Shown one piece after another: positions 31,664-44,121 of a stretch of 64,000 bases of DNA. Origin of the DNA: Lenzites betulinus (lineage: Eukaryota > Basidiomycota > Agaricomycetes > Polyporales > Polyporaceae); the NCBI GenBank assembly GCA_022264855.1, contig JABYQU010000030.1, forward strand, positions 1 to 64,000, read 5' to 3'. Under the pieces are notes generated by a model, which was given only the letters and a program-made list of their open reading frames with translations, had not been told where the DNA came from and searched no databases. Positions within the stretch are counted from its first letter, which is position 1. Each line of letters starts with the position of its first letter. The position numbers were made by a program, and so were the translations under genes.

Positions 31664-34580
31664 CCAGAAGATCCTACCCGAAGCATACCAAGAATTTGCA
31701 TCGGTATTTGAGAAGAAAGCGGCGGAACAATTCCCATCCTCAAGACCCTGGGACCATGCCATTGAACTGAAACCGGATTTTGTGCCTAAGGATTTCAAAC
31801 CATATCGGCTGTCTCCACAGGAACAACAAGCAGCCGACGAATTCATCAATGAAAACCTAAAGAAAGGCTATATTCTCAAATCCAAATCCCCAATGGCATC
31901 ACCACTGTTCTTTGTTGGCAAGAAGGATGGATCTTTACGGCCATGTCAAGACTACCGCTACCTCAACGAAGGAACCATCAAGAATGCATACCCGCTCCCG
32001 CTAGTAGCCGAACTGGTTGACAAGTTGCAAGGTGCCAAGGTCTTCTCCAAACTAGACCTGCGATCAGGCTACAACAACGTGCAAATCAAGGATGGTGATC
32101 AATGGAAAGCAGCTTTCAAGACCCACCGGGGACTATTCGAACCCATGGTCATGTTCTTCGGACTATGCAATTCCCCAGGAACCTTTCAGGCAATGATGAA
32201 CGCCCTATTCAAAAACATGATCGACGAAGGATGGCTTGTGATCTACATGGACGATATCCTCATCTTTTCGAAAGACCAGAAGACACACGAAGAACGGACA
32301 CAAAGGGTGCTGCAAAGGCTACAAGAAAATGACCTGTTCTTGAAGCTGGAGAAATGCACTTTCGACGCACCAGAAGTGGAATATCTTGGGATGATCATCC
32401 GGGAAAACCAGGTAGCCATGGACCCTATCAAGCTGAAAGGCATCCAGGACTGGAAAGAACCCACTGACGTCAAAGGGGTACGGTCGTTCTTTGGCTTTGG
32501 CAACTTCTACAGGCGTTTTATCAATCACTTTTCGGATATTGCAAAACCGCTGAACGACCTAACCCGAAAGAACACCAAGTGGGAATGGACACCAGCCTGT
32601 CAGCAAGCCTTTGACACCCTGAAGAACAGATTCACCACAGCACCCGTCCTGCTAATGCCTGACATCTCCAAACCATTCTTCATCGAATCAGACACATCGG
32701 ACTTTGCATCAGGAGCTGTCCTCCGACAACGAGACGAAAATGGCGACCTCCATCCATGCGCATACCTGTCCAAAGGATTCAACAAAGCAGAACGAAACTA
32801 CGAGATCTATGACAAAGAACTCCTAGGGATAATCCGATCTCTACAAGAATGGCGCCACTACCTCCTCGGAGCACCTCATCCAGTACAAGTCCTTTCTGAC
32901 CACAAGAACCTGACCTACTACCGTGATGCCCACCGACTGAACCGACGGCAAGCAAGATGGCTACTCTTCCTATCAGAATTTGACATCCAGCTACACCACG
33001 TCCCAGGAAAAGACATGATCCAATCTGACACCCTGTCCAGACGACACGACCTTGGCCATGACAAGAAGAACGACAATAATGACCACGTCCTCCTACCCGA
33101 ACATCTCTTCATCAGGATGATTGACTCCGAACTGCAAACACGCTTCAGAGAGTTCGTCATCAAAGACCAGATATTCCAAGCAATACACATGGCGCTGAAG
33201 ACCGGAACACTTCCCCCCATCAAATCCGCACTATCGGATTGGGAAGAACGGGACGGAATGGTATTCTTCAAGAACAGATGCTACGTCCCCGCTGATGAAC
33301 AACTTCGGAGAGACCTAATCCAACGCTACCATGACACCCCGGCAATGGGACACCCCGGACGCTTCAAAACACTAGAACTCCTACGACGCGACTACTGGTG
33401 GCCGGGAATGCACACTATGGTGTCTCGCTACGTGGAAGGGTGCGCGGAATGCCAGCAAAACAAGATCAATACACATCCCACCACACCACCGCTGAACCCC
33501 ATCTCGGCTGACAGCGTCACACGACCCTTCCAGCAAGTCTCTGTCGACTACATCACCGATCTACCGACATCCGATGGTTTTGACTCAATCATGGTCATGG
33601 TAGACCACGGCCTTACAAAGGGGGTAATCCTTACACCATGCAACAAGACCATCGATGCCATCGGAACAGCCGCGCTCATGTATCAAACCGTATACCGACG
33701 TTTTGGCCTTCCAGAAAAGATCATCTCCGACAGAGGACCACAATTCACATCACACGTCACCAAGGAACTAGGAAGACTCCTGAAGATCACACTGTCTCTC
33801 AGCACCGCATATCACCCACAGAGCGACGGACAAACGGAACGAGCCAATCAGGAACTTGAAGTCTATCTCCGGATCTTCTGCACAGGACGACCAGACACCT
33901 GGTCAAGACACCTGATCAACGCAGAAGTAGCGCACAATCAACGAGCCCATGCAGCCAGAAATGCCTCTCCCTTCTACCTCATGATGGGATACAACCCGTC
34001 CTTGATCCCTATTGCCTACCCAAGGACCAATGTCCCCCTGGTACAAGACCGCCTAACCGACCTGCAAAAGGCACGTGACGAGGCGCTAGCGGCACATGAG
34101 CTAGCCCGGGAAATAATGAGGGACCGCATTATGGGAAAGTTCATCCCCTTCAAGAAAGGGCAGAAAGTCTGGCTCAAAGGCAAGAATTTGAAACTGTCAT
34201 ACGCCACCAGGAAGCTCGCGCCCAAACGAGAAGGACCATTTGAAATCCTCGAAGTCATCAGCACCCTCAATTACCGTCTCAAGCTACCTGAAACATGGAA
34301 GATCCACCCCGTGTTCCACGCAAGTTTCCTCACCCCTTATAAGGAAAACGACACACACGGCCCCAACTACACGCGCCCTCCACCTGATCTGATCGACGAT
34401 CAAGAAGAATACGAAGTTGAGGCCATCGTGGGACACAAGAAGCAACGAGGCGGAATCAGTTACCGAATCAAGTGGAAAGGATACTCCAGTGCTGAAAATA
34501 CATGGGAACCGGAAGACATGCTGCTGCCTCATGCCCAGGAGCTCCTAGAAGGATATAAGCGGGCCAAGAAACTGGCCTAA
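31644..34580 (+). CDS. pol: Pol of element E (right copy): RT, RNase H, integrase, chromodomain
   Basis: The frame opens after a TAG at 31641-31643, with the RT N-terminus ([15 protein letters not shown], then AIELKPDF) before the first internal start-like codon. RT core with [15 protein letters not shown] and active site YMDD (32244-32255). RNase H with [28 protein letters not shown] and VLSDHKNL. Integrase zinc domain with GHPGRF..CAECQ (33340-33450). Integrase core with [20 protein letters not shown] and the glutamate in [12 protein letters not shown] region (REGPFEIL). Chromodomain at the C-terminus ([33 protein letters not shown]). About 978 residues, with no damage seen. The chromodomain should bind methylated histone and direct insertion. 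Protease-to-pol passage needs a +1 shift or reinitiation in 31644-31663. Confidence 0.92.
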   Translation, partial: LWRSHNNQKILPEAYQEFASVFEKKAAEQFPSSRPWDHAIELKPDFVPKDFKPYRLSPQEQQAADEFINENLKKGYILKSKSPMASPLFFVGKKDGSLRPCQDYRYLNEGTIKNAYPLPLVAELVDKLQGAKVFSKLDLRSGYNNVQIKDGDQWKAAFKTHRGLFEPMVMFFGLCNSPGTFQAMMNALFKNMIDEGWLVIYMDDILIFSKDQKTHEERTQRVLQRLQENDLFLKLEKCTFDAPEVEYLGMIIRENQVAMDPIKLKGIQDWKEPTDVKGVRSFFGFGNFYRRFINHFSDIAKPLNDLTRKNTKWEWTPACQQAFDTLKNRFTTAPVLLMPDISKPFFIESDTSDFASGAVLRQRDENGDLHPCAYLSKGFNKAERNYEIYDKELLGIIRSLQEWRHYLLGAPHPVQVLSDHKNLTYYRDAHRLNRRQARWLLFLSEFDIQLHHVPGKDMIQSDTLSRRHDLGHDKKNDNNDHVLLPEHLFIRMIDSELQTRFREFVIKDQIFQAIHMALKTGTLPPIKSALSDWEERDGMVFFKNRCYVPADEQLRRDLIQRYHDTPAMGHPGRFKTLELLRRDYWWPGMHTMVSRYVEGCAECQQNKINTHPTTPPLNPISADSVTRPFQQVSVDYITDLPTSDGFDSIMVMVDHGLTKGVILTPCNKTIDAIGTAALMYQTVYRRFGLPEKIISDRGPQFTSHVTKELGRLLKITLSLSTAYHPQSDGQTERANQELEVYLRIFCTGRPDTWSRHLINAEVAHNQRAHAARNASPFYLMMGYNPSLIPIAYPRTNVPLVQDRLTDLQKARDEALAAHELAREIMRDRIMGKFIPFKKGQKVWLKGKNLKLSYATRKLAPKREGPFEILEVISTLNYRLKLPETWKIHPVFHASFLTPYKENDTHGPNYTRPPPDLIDDQEEYEVEAIVGHKKQRGGISYRIKWKGYSSAENTWEPEDMLLPHAQELLEGYKRAKKLA

Positions 34581-34589
34581 AACCTCAAC

Positions 34590-34760
34590 ATGCTCGCACT
34601 CCTCGCACTCCTCTGCCTCTACATTCTCGCCCTCTTCGCCATCTCCCTCGCAGCCATTGCCTACATCCTGCGAGAGTTCTCTCAACGACTACTCGAGAGG
34701 ACCCTCCTCTCCAGGGACTACCCCCCCAAGAAGGACGACTTCAACGCATGGGGAACATAG
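34590..34760 (+). CDS. Small membrane ORF a of element E (right copy)
   Basis: 56 residues starting 9 bases after the pol stop. A 26-residue hydrophobic segment at the N-terminus is followed by a charged tail of about 29 residues. Too short for a fusion glycoprotein and without a signal-cleavage or glycosylation pattern, it looks like a one-pass membrane peptide. Its stop overlaps the ORF b start (ATGGGGAACATAG), an arrangement that suits stop-start translation. Confidence 0.5.
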   Translation: MLALLALLCLYILALFAISLAAIAYILREFSQRLLERTLLSRDYPPKKDDFNAWGT

Positions 34761-34963
34761 TCGCCGTCCTCATCACCACCTTCACCGCATTCCTCTTCGC
34801 TCTCGCCTTCCTCAGATACGTTTCTCAACTCTACTTCTCACTCCTCCAACACCTCCTCGACCACCGCGACCCACTCTCTCCCACCACCGTCGAAGACACT
34901 GCGACCAGCCATGGGGATGGAACTCCCATTCTCGCGCAATACCTGGGTCCCGACTCGGCCTAA
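34748..34963 (+). CDS. Small membrane ORF b of element E (right copy)
   Basis: 71 residues with one N-terminal hydrophobic segment (about residues 3-24), a short aromatic stretch (YVSQLYFSLLQHLL) and a polar tail. It overlaps the third ORF, which begins at 34911, by 53 bases in another frame. No homologue recognised. Confidence 0.5.
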   Translation: MGNIVAVLITTFTAFLFALAFLRYVSQLYFSLLQHLLDHRDPLSPTTVEDTATSHGDGTPILAQYLGPDSA

Positions 34964-37900
34964 CACACCCGTCGAAGACACCGCCAGTTACGTGTTCGTC
35001 GACGAAAACATCGCACCCACTCAATCGTCGAACTCGTCGGAGGAAACTCTTCACGAATCTGAAGCGGTACAATTGTTGGACCCACGGATAGAAGCTTTCG
35101 CTGTGGCCTATGCACGAGCCGTCGACACTCAAAACGAGCTCGAAGACATAGTCGACAAAACCCTTTCGAGACGCAACTACAACCTATGGGTAGTGGTCAG
35201 TCAGGAGTTCTACCAAAGGCGCGTAATCCGTCACCTCGAAGCAGTACAACAAGCATTGGAGAATGTCCCCGGGGAAGAAGCGGCACACGTGCTCTACCAC
35301 CTCGACGAAGGGATGCAACACCTCTCGGACGCACGAGAGAACATCGACCATGCCCTCTTGTGGCCCACCAACCGCCACCGCCTCCAACAGTACTTTGGAC
35401 GAATCGTACCGGAACTCGGTGAACCAGAGCCAACCGAACATCCGGGAGGTCCAGCATCGTCTCGACGAACACGCGCGCTATCCCCGGCCCCTGAAGCACG
35501 ATATGTTCGACCTCGTCTCGAACAGATCCAACCCCTACGACCTCGTCCTGACACCCCCAGACCCGTACCTTGGCAAGCACCACTTCCAATCCCTCCTCCA
35601 CCGCAGCTATCAATCCCATTCTACGCCACTCCGGTACCTGTCAGCAGCTGTTGTACCAATAATGTGTCACGAACCGTTTAGCTTCCGTAACCGTTTTACA
35701 TTACGAACCGTCAGGGTTCGTAATGTGTCATAAAGCTCCGGGCAGCACTCCGGGACCTGCCTTATTAGGCAGGCAGCCCCGGGCAGGCCTGTTATCTCCC
35801 CAGAGATAACAGGTCTGCCCGGATCTAACTGATTATGTCCTTATCTTTCTAGATTGTATCCCTTATCATATCTCCCGCGCCTCCTCCCGCACCAATAGCC
35901 TCGGAAAGCGGGCGCTTATTTCTCGTTCTGGTGCGCACTTCATCCTCCTTCTTCCCTCACTAGCTTCCTCATTTCCCACTCTATCTGGCTATATCTAGGC
36001 GCGTTCAGAAGGCGTTTTAAAGGAGAATAATCGTATACAGGAATCAGGGCAAAAGGGTAAGTACTAATCATTTGTATACAGTGCTACTAGTGCGCTCCAA
36101 GGGACACTAAACGAGCAATATCTCGCTCGTTTCGCGTCGCGTGGACGCGCGAAAGGTCTCCCTGGAATTGTGTGCTCAGCACGGTTCCAACGAGCCCTTG
36201 CGCGCGTGAATCGGCCCAGGCGTTCTCGCGATATGCGTGCTCCTCCTCGGGAGCAGCATGGCTGGAAGCAGTTGGCTGATGTATCCCCCAGATCATGTTG
36301 TATTCCGCTGAGATTTTTTCCACAGCTACTATATAAGCATAAGAGAGGAACAAGACTCTCAAAGCACCCAACCAACAGCACAATAGGACGTCCCAATGCA
36401 AGGTTCAGGCCACCCCCCCCATCCTCTCCCTACATCATCCTTCATCACCCTATGAATCTACGCCGGCGCTGTCCTTCTAATAGCATGTATTGCATGTATA
36501 TGTATGTATGTACAATGTTTCAAGATGCCTCGACGTCAGATGAAGAATATATTTAAGTTATATGTTCACCACTACCTGCGCTGTGGGCGCCCTTCATGAC
36601 CACCTACTGCCATGTTAACACCCGGATATTGTAGCCGTCGTATGTAGCTAACAAATGAAAAAAGAACGATGTGAATCGGCGAAGAACTGGTTGAGGTATG
36701 AGCTCAGGAGTGAGAACATACCCACATAGTACTTACCACTGTCCCGGGACTGTAAGACGCGTCTTACAGCGTCTTACAGTACACAGCTATGCACTCACTC
36801 AAGCCAATCCCTTCCAACAGTTTCCTCATTGCTCGGCCGGTTCCCCACCAAATATTATGATTCAAAGTGCATTTGGCTCGGGTGGATGCCCTCAATACAA
36901 CGGCACACTTCGTTTTATTATCACAGGCCTAGATCAATTGAGATCAAGTACCAAAGGCAGACACTGATAAGACTTTGTACATACGAGTTCACGGCCGATT
37001 ACGATGAAAATAGCACCATTTTGTTCGCGCACACAAGACGAACATGTTGAAAGAAACGGTATAGTGATACGACCGTTTTTGACCGAGATATGATACATTT
37101 GTTGATCACAGAAGATCAAGTCGCTTTTTTTGACTTCAAACACTGTTGCATACCTATAGGAGCATATGAGGAGGGGAGAAATATATTATATGTGTCTAAG
37201 AACATATTGGGGATGCTACTGAGACGTCACAGGGGAAGGTGTATGAATGGAAGGGGGGTGGGTGCTCAGGAAGTGAGTGTATGTTCCATGTAGTTGCAGT
37301 GGTCCAATCCCTGCATGAAGTACATCACCAGAAAGCGGTTTACAGCCACTTTCTGGGGATATACTTTGCATGGAAATAGCCGGGGTTATGGAGAGGTTAT
37401 CAGCCAGAGAGAGTGGCTGTAGATGAACACAGCACACACTCCCTGGCTGAAGTGGCGGGCTTCTTGCGCATGGAACATGCTAGAGTACATCAGTAATGCA
37501 TGTATACAGAATACTAGCCCAGTGCGAAGTGAAATAGAGGAAGAATAGCCCAGATGTTCCAGGATATGCTGCTGCCGAGGAGAAGCACACATATCGCGGG
37601 AACGCCTGGGCCGATTCACGCGCGCAAGGGCTCGCTGGAACCGTGCTGAGCACACAATTCCAGGGAGACCTTTCGCGCGTCCACGCGACGCGAAACGAGC
37701 GAGATATTGCTCGTTTAGTGTCGCTTGGAGCGCCCTACTACCACCTGTGTACAGTTTATTAGTGCTTACCTGTTCCCTTCCAAAGCTCCGTACGATTATT
37801 CGCATTGAAAACGCCTTTTGAATGAGCCCAGATACAGCCAGATAGGGTAGGTATTGAGTGAGCCATGAGCCAGAGAAGGGGAGGAGATACGCACCAAAAC

Positions 37901-38423
37901 GAGAAATAAGCGCCCGCGCTTCGAGGCCAGGAGGAGGCATGGGAGATGAGATTAAGGAGCTAATCTAAAGAGATAAGCAAGTAATCAGTCCGATTTGGAC
38001 AGATCTGTTATCTCTGGGGGGATAACAGGCCTGCCCGGGGCTGCCTGCCTAATAAGGCAGGTCCCGGAGCGCTGCCCGGAGCTTTATGACACATTACGAA
38101 CCCTGACAGTTCGTAATGTAAAACGGTTACGGGAGCTAAACGGTTCGTAACACATTATAGGTACAACATATGGTGTACCTGTCGCTGCGGAAAACGCGAC
38201 TACCAGTCGATACCCCATCCTCGACGCAATAGCCAATGAACAGTTCTGTCTCAACTGCGTCATCGTCGGCCACGGAACGCTATACTGTCCCCAGAGACAG
38301 TGTCGTTGGTGCAGGATGTGGGCTGCAGGACATCTCGACGCGGACTGCCCTTGGTTCGGAACTGCGTCCCCTCGCTCTCCTCCATGCTCACTGGAGGCTC
38401 GACACTTCCGAGACACTATCTGA
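34911..38423 (+). pseudogene. Third ORF of element E (right copy), split by T3
   Basis: Identical to the 323-residue protein at 23172-24143 up to residue 243. T3 interrupts after 35641 and the frame resumes at 38183 with ENATTSRYPILDAIAN, then both zinc knuckles. The left copy provides the empty site, so the interruption and its TACCTGT duplication are certain. Confidence 0.9.
35642..38175. mobile_element. T3, non-autonomous DNA transposon with long terminal inverted repeats
   Basis: 2534 bp, ends CAGCAGCTGTTGTACC and, inverted, CACCATATGTTGTACC, duplication TACCTGT (35635-35641 and 38176-38182). The inverted termini are similar for about 640 bp, to near 36290 and 37530. Each arm holds a hairpin AAACGAGC/GCTCGTTT (36109-36132 on the left) and a second one around GTGCT/AGCAC (36162-36189). 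A perfect 20-bp palindrome, CTGTAAGACGCGTCTTACAG, lies at about 36751-36770, followed by another half. No transposase gene. Nearly identical, inverted, to T4 once T5 is removed from it. Confidence 0.9.
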
Positions 38424-38462
38424 AGAAGTCGAGGGCGACTTCCTACCATAGAAAGGGGGTTA

Positions 38463-38780
38463 TGTTACAACCGTACGTGCTTCAGTAACGGTTGGTTACA
38501 CGTTATGTCTGGAATCAGTCACGGACTCTGCCTCGTGGTTACCTTGTGTTTTGGATACGTGTTTCAGTGCCTCATGGCTACGGTGTGTTTCCGCTACGCG
38601 TTTCAGTACCTTACGGCTACGGTGTGGTTACCTGCAGGCTGTGCCTCATGGTTACAGAGTGTCTCACATGTATATATACGAGTAGGAGAGCTGAGGTTCT
38701 CACCTCGATCCCTCTGTGTGAAGCGTCTAAGTCCCTGTGCTGAAAGCCTAACAAGCGAACCACTGGGCATCGTCTTAACA
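38463..38780 (+). repeat. 3' LTR of right element E
   Basis: 318 bp, TGTTACAACC to CGTCTTAACA, preceded by the polypurine tract AGAAAGGGGG (about 38449). It lacks about 46 bp after the GAGCTGAGG motif compared with the other two LTRs. Confidence 0.9.
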
Positions 38781-40739
38781 CTCCCAGGTGAGTTCTTTAC
38801 CTCCCCTGTTGAGCAGACTAATTCTGCGAGCTCGCACTCGAGCATCGGGGTGAGTCCCGATGCACAAAATACAGACTCCGAGGACGAAAAGTGCCGGACT
38901 TACAGTCAGGTGGCTTCCTCGTGTTTGCCCTCGCTGGAACCTCGAGTTCCCGAGGAGAGCCCTGCTGCAACTATCGCGCGGGAGGCCGTCGACTCTGACG
39001 GCTCAAAGAATATAAATATATTTCTTGATAAAACAAATCCCGAGACGTCGGGCAGACAACCCTCCTCCTCATACCATCGGGTTAAGAGAGCGGAGGACGA
39101 ACCATGGCGCACGGCGGGACGGGGCGGGAAACATTCTCGCTCTTCCAGCTGGGGATCGGAACAAGGTGGTGCTAGCAATGCATCGTTAGGGGAAGGAACC
39201 TCCGATCTTAAGTCCACACGGAAGGGCAAGGGGGTAGGCTTTGATAGAGCCACCCTACCGGGTTTTGAAGAGTTCGAACTCGACCCCGAAGCCCAACGAC
39301 GTGAATTAGAACGTTATGCGAGAACGGGAACGGCCTCCGCCAACATGGAGACACATTCCGTGTCATGGGCTGACTCCCATAAAAAACCGCCTGAGACGGC
39401 CTCCTCGGGGCTGAGTTCCTCTACAGCGCGGGCCGCGGGTGACGAGAACAGTTCTGTGTTAACTGGAACTCGTGCCCAGGACATTGTAACTCAGATCGAG
39501 CTGTTAGAGCAGGAGTTAGTAAGGCTACAGCTTCAATCCCCTCCCCGGGAGATAGCGGGGCTGACGGCGCATCGTCTGCCCGCCTCGCCAACCGAGTTTC
39601 GCCTTCCAAAGACGTCTACTCCTGCAGCTAGCAGGCCTAACCCTCAGAACGGCCGGGCTACTCGTATGCCGCTCTCTTCGATCTCTTCGCGGGCACCTCG
39701 AGGTGTGGCGCGCGAGGCAGACGTTAACCAGGTACCAGCTAGCGTGCTGGTGTCTACTACCGTGGACCGCGCGCGAGGAGTCATTCCCGCGGACGCGAAG
39801 GAAAGCGGGCCGACGGTATTGGATCCCGCGCTGCGACCGGACAGTCAAGTGGAGGCGGATAGCTACTTAGGGCAGTCCTTCCGTCGCTTGAGCGGTGCGG
39901 CCGGACGAGATACAGGACACGACTCACCATCTTCTTCCAGTTCGGACAGCGAGCTTGACAGTCGAGGGGGTTTGGGTTCACTATCTTCCGCTTCGAACGA
40001 CGAACAGTGTCGGCGTCGTAACCGCCTGAAGAAACTGTCTCGCCGTAAGCGTGAGCGCAAGACTGCGGATGTTATTCCTACGCTGCGCATACCTGTATTG
40101 AAGCCACGCGACCCCGATGTGTACGATGGGTCTCCTGACACCCAGGTATTCCATAAATTCGTGCAGGACGTGACTGAATACATCGACGGTTATCAGGTTC
40201 CGCCTGAAAGGCAAGCTATCATTGTGTCCCGATTCCTATCAAAACAAGTGTACTCTTGCTATCGGGCGACATGTTCTGAGAATCCATGGGCCTGGGAGCT
40301 TAAGGATGTGCTCATAGAAGTCTTTAATTACTGCTTTCCTATAGACTTCCGTCAACGTACGCGGGAGAAGCTTAATCACATTACACAAGGCGGGTGTACC
40401 GTGCGTGAGTTCGTGCATGAACTGCAGGGCCTTTTTCTGCTGCTCGGGCAGATGTCCGAGGAGACAAAAGTTGAGAAACTTTGGTACGGCTTGCGGCCTG
40501 TGTTGCAGTCCGAATTGTACCGTGCTCGCCTCAATCCTGCTACGTCCAGTTGGGCGTCCGTCCAGTCCGAGGCGGAGATCGCTGAGTTGGCGTTCGCGGC
40601 TGGCATCACAGCAGAGCGCCGACAGAACGCAATGCGTTCCGGGGCGTCACAATCGATGTCGGGCGTCGGGGTTCCGGCGGGCGGACGACACCTCTGTGTC
40701 CTTCCGAGGCTCGCGTCGCAATCGCGACCGTGCACATGA
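38781..40739 (+). pseudogene. gag: Gag of element D
   Basis: Open from the junction with E. About 420 residues of low-complexity Ser/Arg/Glu-rich head include a helical block (TQIELLEQELVRLQLQSPPR) and an Arg/Lys patch. The capsid-like domain follows (LRIPVLKPRDPDVYDGSPDT, then FHKFVQDVTEYI, WELKDVLIEVFNYCFP, TREKLNHITQGG, VREFVHELQGLFLLLGQM). Near 40680 the frame shifts by one base; the correct continuation is frame 1, Arg/Ser/Asp-rich, reaching a TAG at 40846-40848 and then the zinc knuckle. Confidence 0.8.
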
Positions 40740-40848
40740 TCGCGGGTCAGCGCCCGCCTCGACAGCTGGGGCTTCTCCGCCTTCCGAGGGCCGCGATCCT
40801 GGTCGACAGGGCCGTGGTGATCATAAGCCCTCCACTCGGCCGTTTTAG

Positions 40849-43800
40849 AAGAATCGGAAAGTGCTCACTGACAAAGATTGCGACGAGCTTTGTACCGCGG
40901 GCAAGTGCTATAATTGCCGTGAGATTGGACACCTGTCCCGAAACTGTCCACGCTCAAATCAGGTGCCTAATTCCGGGCGTGGCAAGCCACCGGGAGTCGC
41001 CGCGTTCAGTGTGGACCTTGCCACTACTCCGGCGATGGAGGAGTTGCGAGACCTGGCGGTGTCGACCAGCCATATTGAGGCGGTTGAATTTAACCACATA
41101 CTCCTCTTGGATGGGCCGGCGAATGCGCCGTTGCCTGATGATGAACTCGGTTCCGCGACCGGATGCGCGCCCGACACGTACGCCGTGTCCTTGCGCAGCG
41201 GGGTTGAGCCCCTTGATGGTCAGCGGTGGGCGGGTTGGCACTGGCCGACCGTTCTCACCACATCCGACTGTGGACGCTCCGAGTCCACAGGTGGTGTTCC
41301 GAGTTTACACACTGTCAGCGTAACCGCATCGAGCGCAACTGCGTCGGTGGTTGGCACGTCGGATCGAGGTGTGTATGTGCCACTTGTTTCGGCTCCTTTG
41401 ATGACCGAACCGTTCACGGACTTCCTGACCCGCATATGTATGGGCTCGGAGTGGACGGAGGGGGATATCGCGGGGGCCGAGGAGCGTCCGCGCGAGCTGC
41501 CTCTATTGCCTCGTGAGGGGCGTGCCTATGTCAAACTGGGTGATGTGGTGTCAGCGCGTGCACAAGAGCTATTGTTGAAGTACATGCCTTATCTGCCGGG
41601 TGAACAGCTGGGCGACTCTTCTATCCTCGTCGGACCACACGATGCTGAACACGTTTGTATTCTGTACAGCGACTTCTCGGGAGTGACTTCAGACGGTTCT
41701 TTGATCCCTACCAAGGACGGCGTGCTCACCTTGAGTAGAGCATGCCTTATGGACGAGTCCTTCGACATCGTCGTGTGGTTCCGTGGCTTGATGCAGGGAC
41801 TCCTACGGGTGGACAGTCCGGGCGAAGACTGTGCTCTCCTTGACCACGGTTCGGAACCGATGGGCGATATGTTTGCTCTGCACGCCGCGGCCGTCTTGAA
41901 TAGGGAGTTGCCCTGGCCGGAAACCTGCGTCGGCATGGTGGGCCTGGCTCGGTTCACGGCATTCCATTACGACGATGTCGTTCTTGTGGAAGATGCTTGG
42001 TTGGTGTTTGACTGTCAGATCGCTGTGAGCTCCCTCTATAATGCGCGTTTTGACTTACCTGGTTGGTATGCAACGACTGTTCGTCGGTTCTCCGCCTCTC
42101 CATTCCCGCCCAATGGGCTGGACGGCGGGTTGAGTCTTCTATTTACTAGCGCGGATACTCCTCCTTGCGCAGGCGTTACTTGCATGGCCGCTTTGGTGGC
42201 CCCGGAGTCGACTTTGCAGCGCAATGCATCCTCGCCGAAGGACTTCCGCCGTGTTATTCCGGACCCTATCGTGGTGACGATGACGATCGACGGGCAGCCC
42301 GCACGGGCGCTGCTGGACTCCGGGTCGCTGGCGGACTTCATGTCTGCGAAGTTTGCCCATCAGCTCAGTGTGAAGGCTCATGAGCTGGAGAAACCCTTAC
42401 CCGTACAGTTGGCAGTGCAAGGCTCGCGTGCGAAGGTCAACTATGGTTGTAAGGCTGATGTTCAATATCAGTCAGTCCGCGAACGACGATATTTTGATAT
42501 CATGAACATACTGAATTACGACGTCATTTTGGGTACGCCGTTCCTTGCCCAACATCAGGTTGGCCTGGGTTTTAATCCCGCTCAGGTAGTGATTGGGAGT
42601 GCAGAGTCCGCACCGGTCCCTGTATCTCGTGCTCGGGTGCTTGAGTCGCGGGCCGCAAATGTTCTGGAGGGCGAGTTGGAACGCATCCGCGTTTCCCTCC
42701 GTGCTTACGCTGCACCTATATGCCGCGATGCGAGCGATGCGCCATTCCCGCCGCTACGCGCCATTAATCATACTATCCCTTTAAAGGATCCCGATGCTGT
42801 TTACCACTGGCGACCGTCTAAGTGTCCCGATGCCTTGCGACCACTTTGGATCGAGAAATGGGATGCTTACCTGAAGACGGGGCGGTGGCGGATGTCCAAC
42901 GCTCGGAACACATCTCCCATGTTGCTGTTGAAGAAGCCGGGGACGGGGGTGAATGACGTGCCTGCTCGACTGTGGGTCGTATGTGATTTGCGAGAGCGGA
43001 ACTCTAACACTATCAAAGTTACCTCACCTCTGCCGGATATGGAGGCGATTCTTTGACGGGCATCCCGGAAGCCGTATCGCAGCCTGATTGATGGCAAGGA
43101 CGCATACGAGCAGATTCGTGTCGAACCGCAGCATGTTGATCGCACAGCTATGACGACGCCGGATGGCAATATGGTAAGCTTAGTGCTCCAGCAGGGTGAT
43201 TGCAACGCCGTCGCTACTTACCAGACTCTCATGAACCATATCTTCGGGCCATTCCTGGGCCACTTTATGGATGTCTACCTTGATGATATCGTCATTTAAT
43301 CCGATACCGCTGCGGAACATGAGAGACATGTTAAACAGGTCATTGATATCTTGAAACGAGAGGAACTTTACCTGAGCTCATCGAAGCTTCGACTACTCTG
43401 CGACGAGCTGAAGATCCTAGGACGCATCATTGACCGGGATGGGATTCGTATGGACCCGGACAAGGTTGATTCCGTCCTGAACTGGAAGGTGCCGACGTCG
43501 CGCGAACTGTTGCGCGGGTTCTTAGGTTCGGTGGGATATTTAGCGGATGATATAGCTACCATCCGTATTCCGATGGGTGTCCTTTCCGGCCTCACGGGAG
43601 TGGAGCAAAGTTTCCGGTGGGGACCCACGGAACAGCGAGCCTTTGATGAGGTGAAGCGGTTAGTGCATCAACACCGGATGCATCATCGACGGCCGCTAGA
43701 CTACTCACCAACAGCACCGCACATTTGGCTAGTCACCGACGGCTCAATGGGTGGTATTGCAGGTGTAGTGTGCCAGGGCGAGACTTGGCGCAAGGCACGA

Positions 43801-44121
43801 GTGGCGGCATTTTTTTCCGCTAAATTGACGTCCGCACAGGCCAATTATGCTGTGCACGAGATCGAAATGCTGGCGGGCGTTGAGGCGATGCTGCGTCATC
43901 GGGATATCCTCCTCGGCTGCCATTTCACCTGGGTGACGGATCACTGGGGACTTATTCACTTGCTTGCCCAGAAAAACCTGTCCAGCCGTCAGGCCCGGTG
44001 GGTAGAGAAGATCAGCAAATTTGACTTCGAGATCGAGTATGTGCCGGGAGTCGACAACGTACTCGCTGACGCGCTTTCTCGTATTTATACGAATGACTCA
44101 CCGGCAACTGTGCGCGCGCCA
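40849..44121 (+). pseudogene. pol: Pol of element D, part before T4: zinc knuckle, protease, RT, RNase H
   Basis: Zinc knuckle CYNCREIGHLSRNC at 40906-40947. A long region of about 440 residues without known motifs follows, then a protease with LLDSGSLADFMS (42311-42346) and ILGTPFLAQH. The RT begins at INHTIPLKDPDAVYHWRP; the active site YLDD lies at about 43276-43287. RNase H (WLVTDGSMGGIAGVV, then HEIEMLAGVEAM, then WVTDHWGLIHLL) ends with the usual VLADALSRI. Stops in frame: TGA 43054-43056 and TAA 43297-43299. T4 interrupts at 44121 after one CGCGCCA. Confidence 0.88.

Larger units (their letters stand above)
28970..38780 (+). mobile_element. Right copy of Gypsy element E
   Basis: Complete apart from the first 22 bases of its 5' LTR and interrupted only by T3. 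Order: truncated 5' LTR 28970-29311, leader, gag, protease, pol with chromodomain, ORF a, ORF b, third ORF (split by T3), polypurine tract, 3' LTR 38463-38780. Without T3 it is about 7.3 kb. The 3' LTR abuts element D, whose 5' end is not found on the other side, because the left copy of E lies there instead. Confidence 0.9.

Noticed and set aside
40405..40848. Separate gene overlapping the gag of D
   Set aside because: Its second half is the gag frame after a one-base shift; the first half is a shadow.
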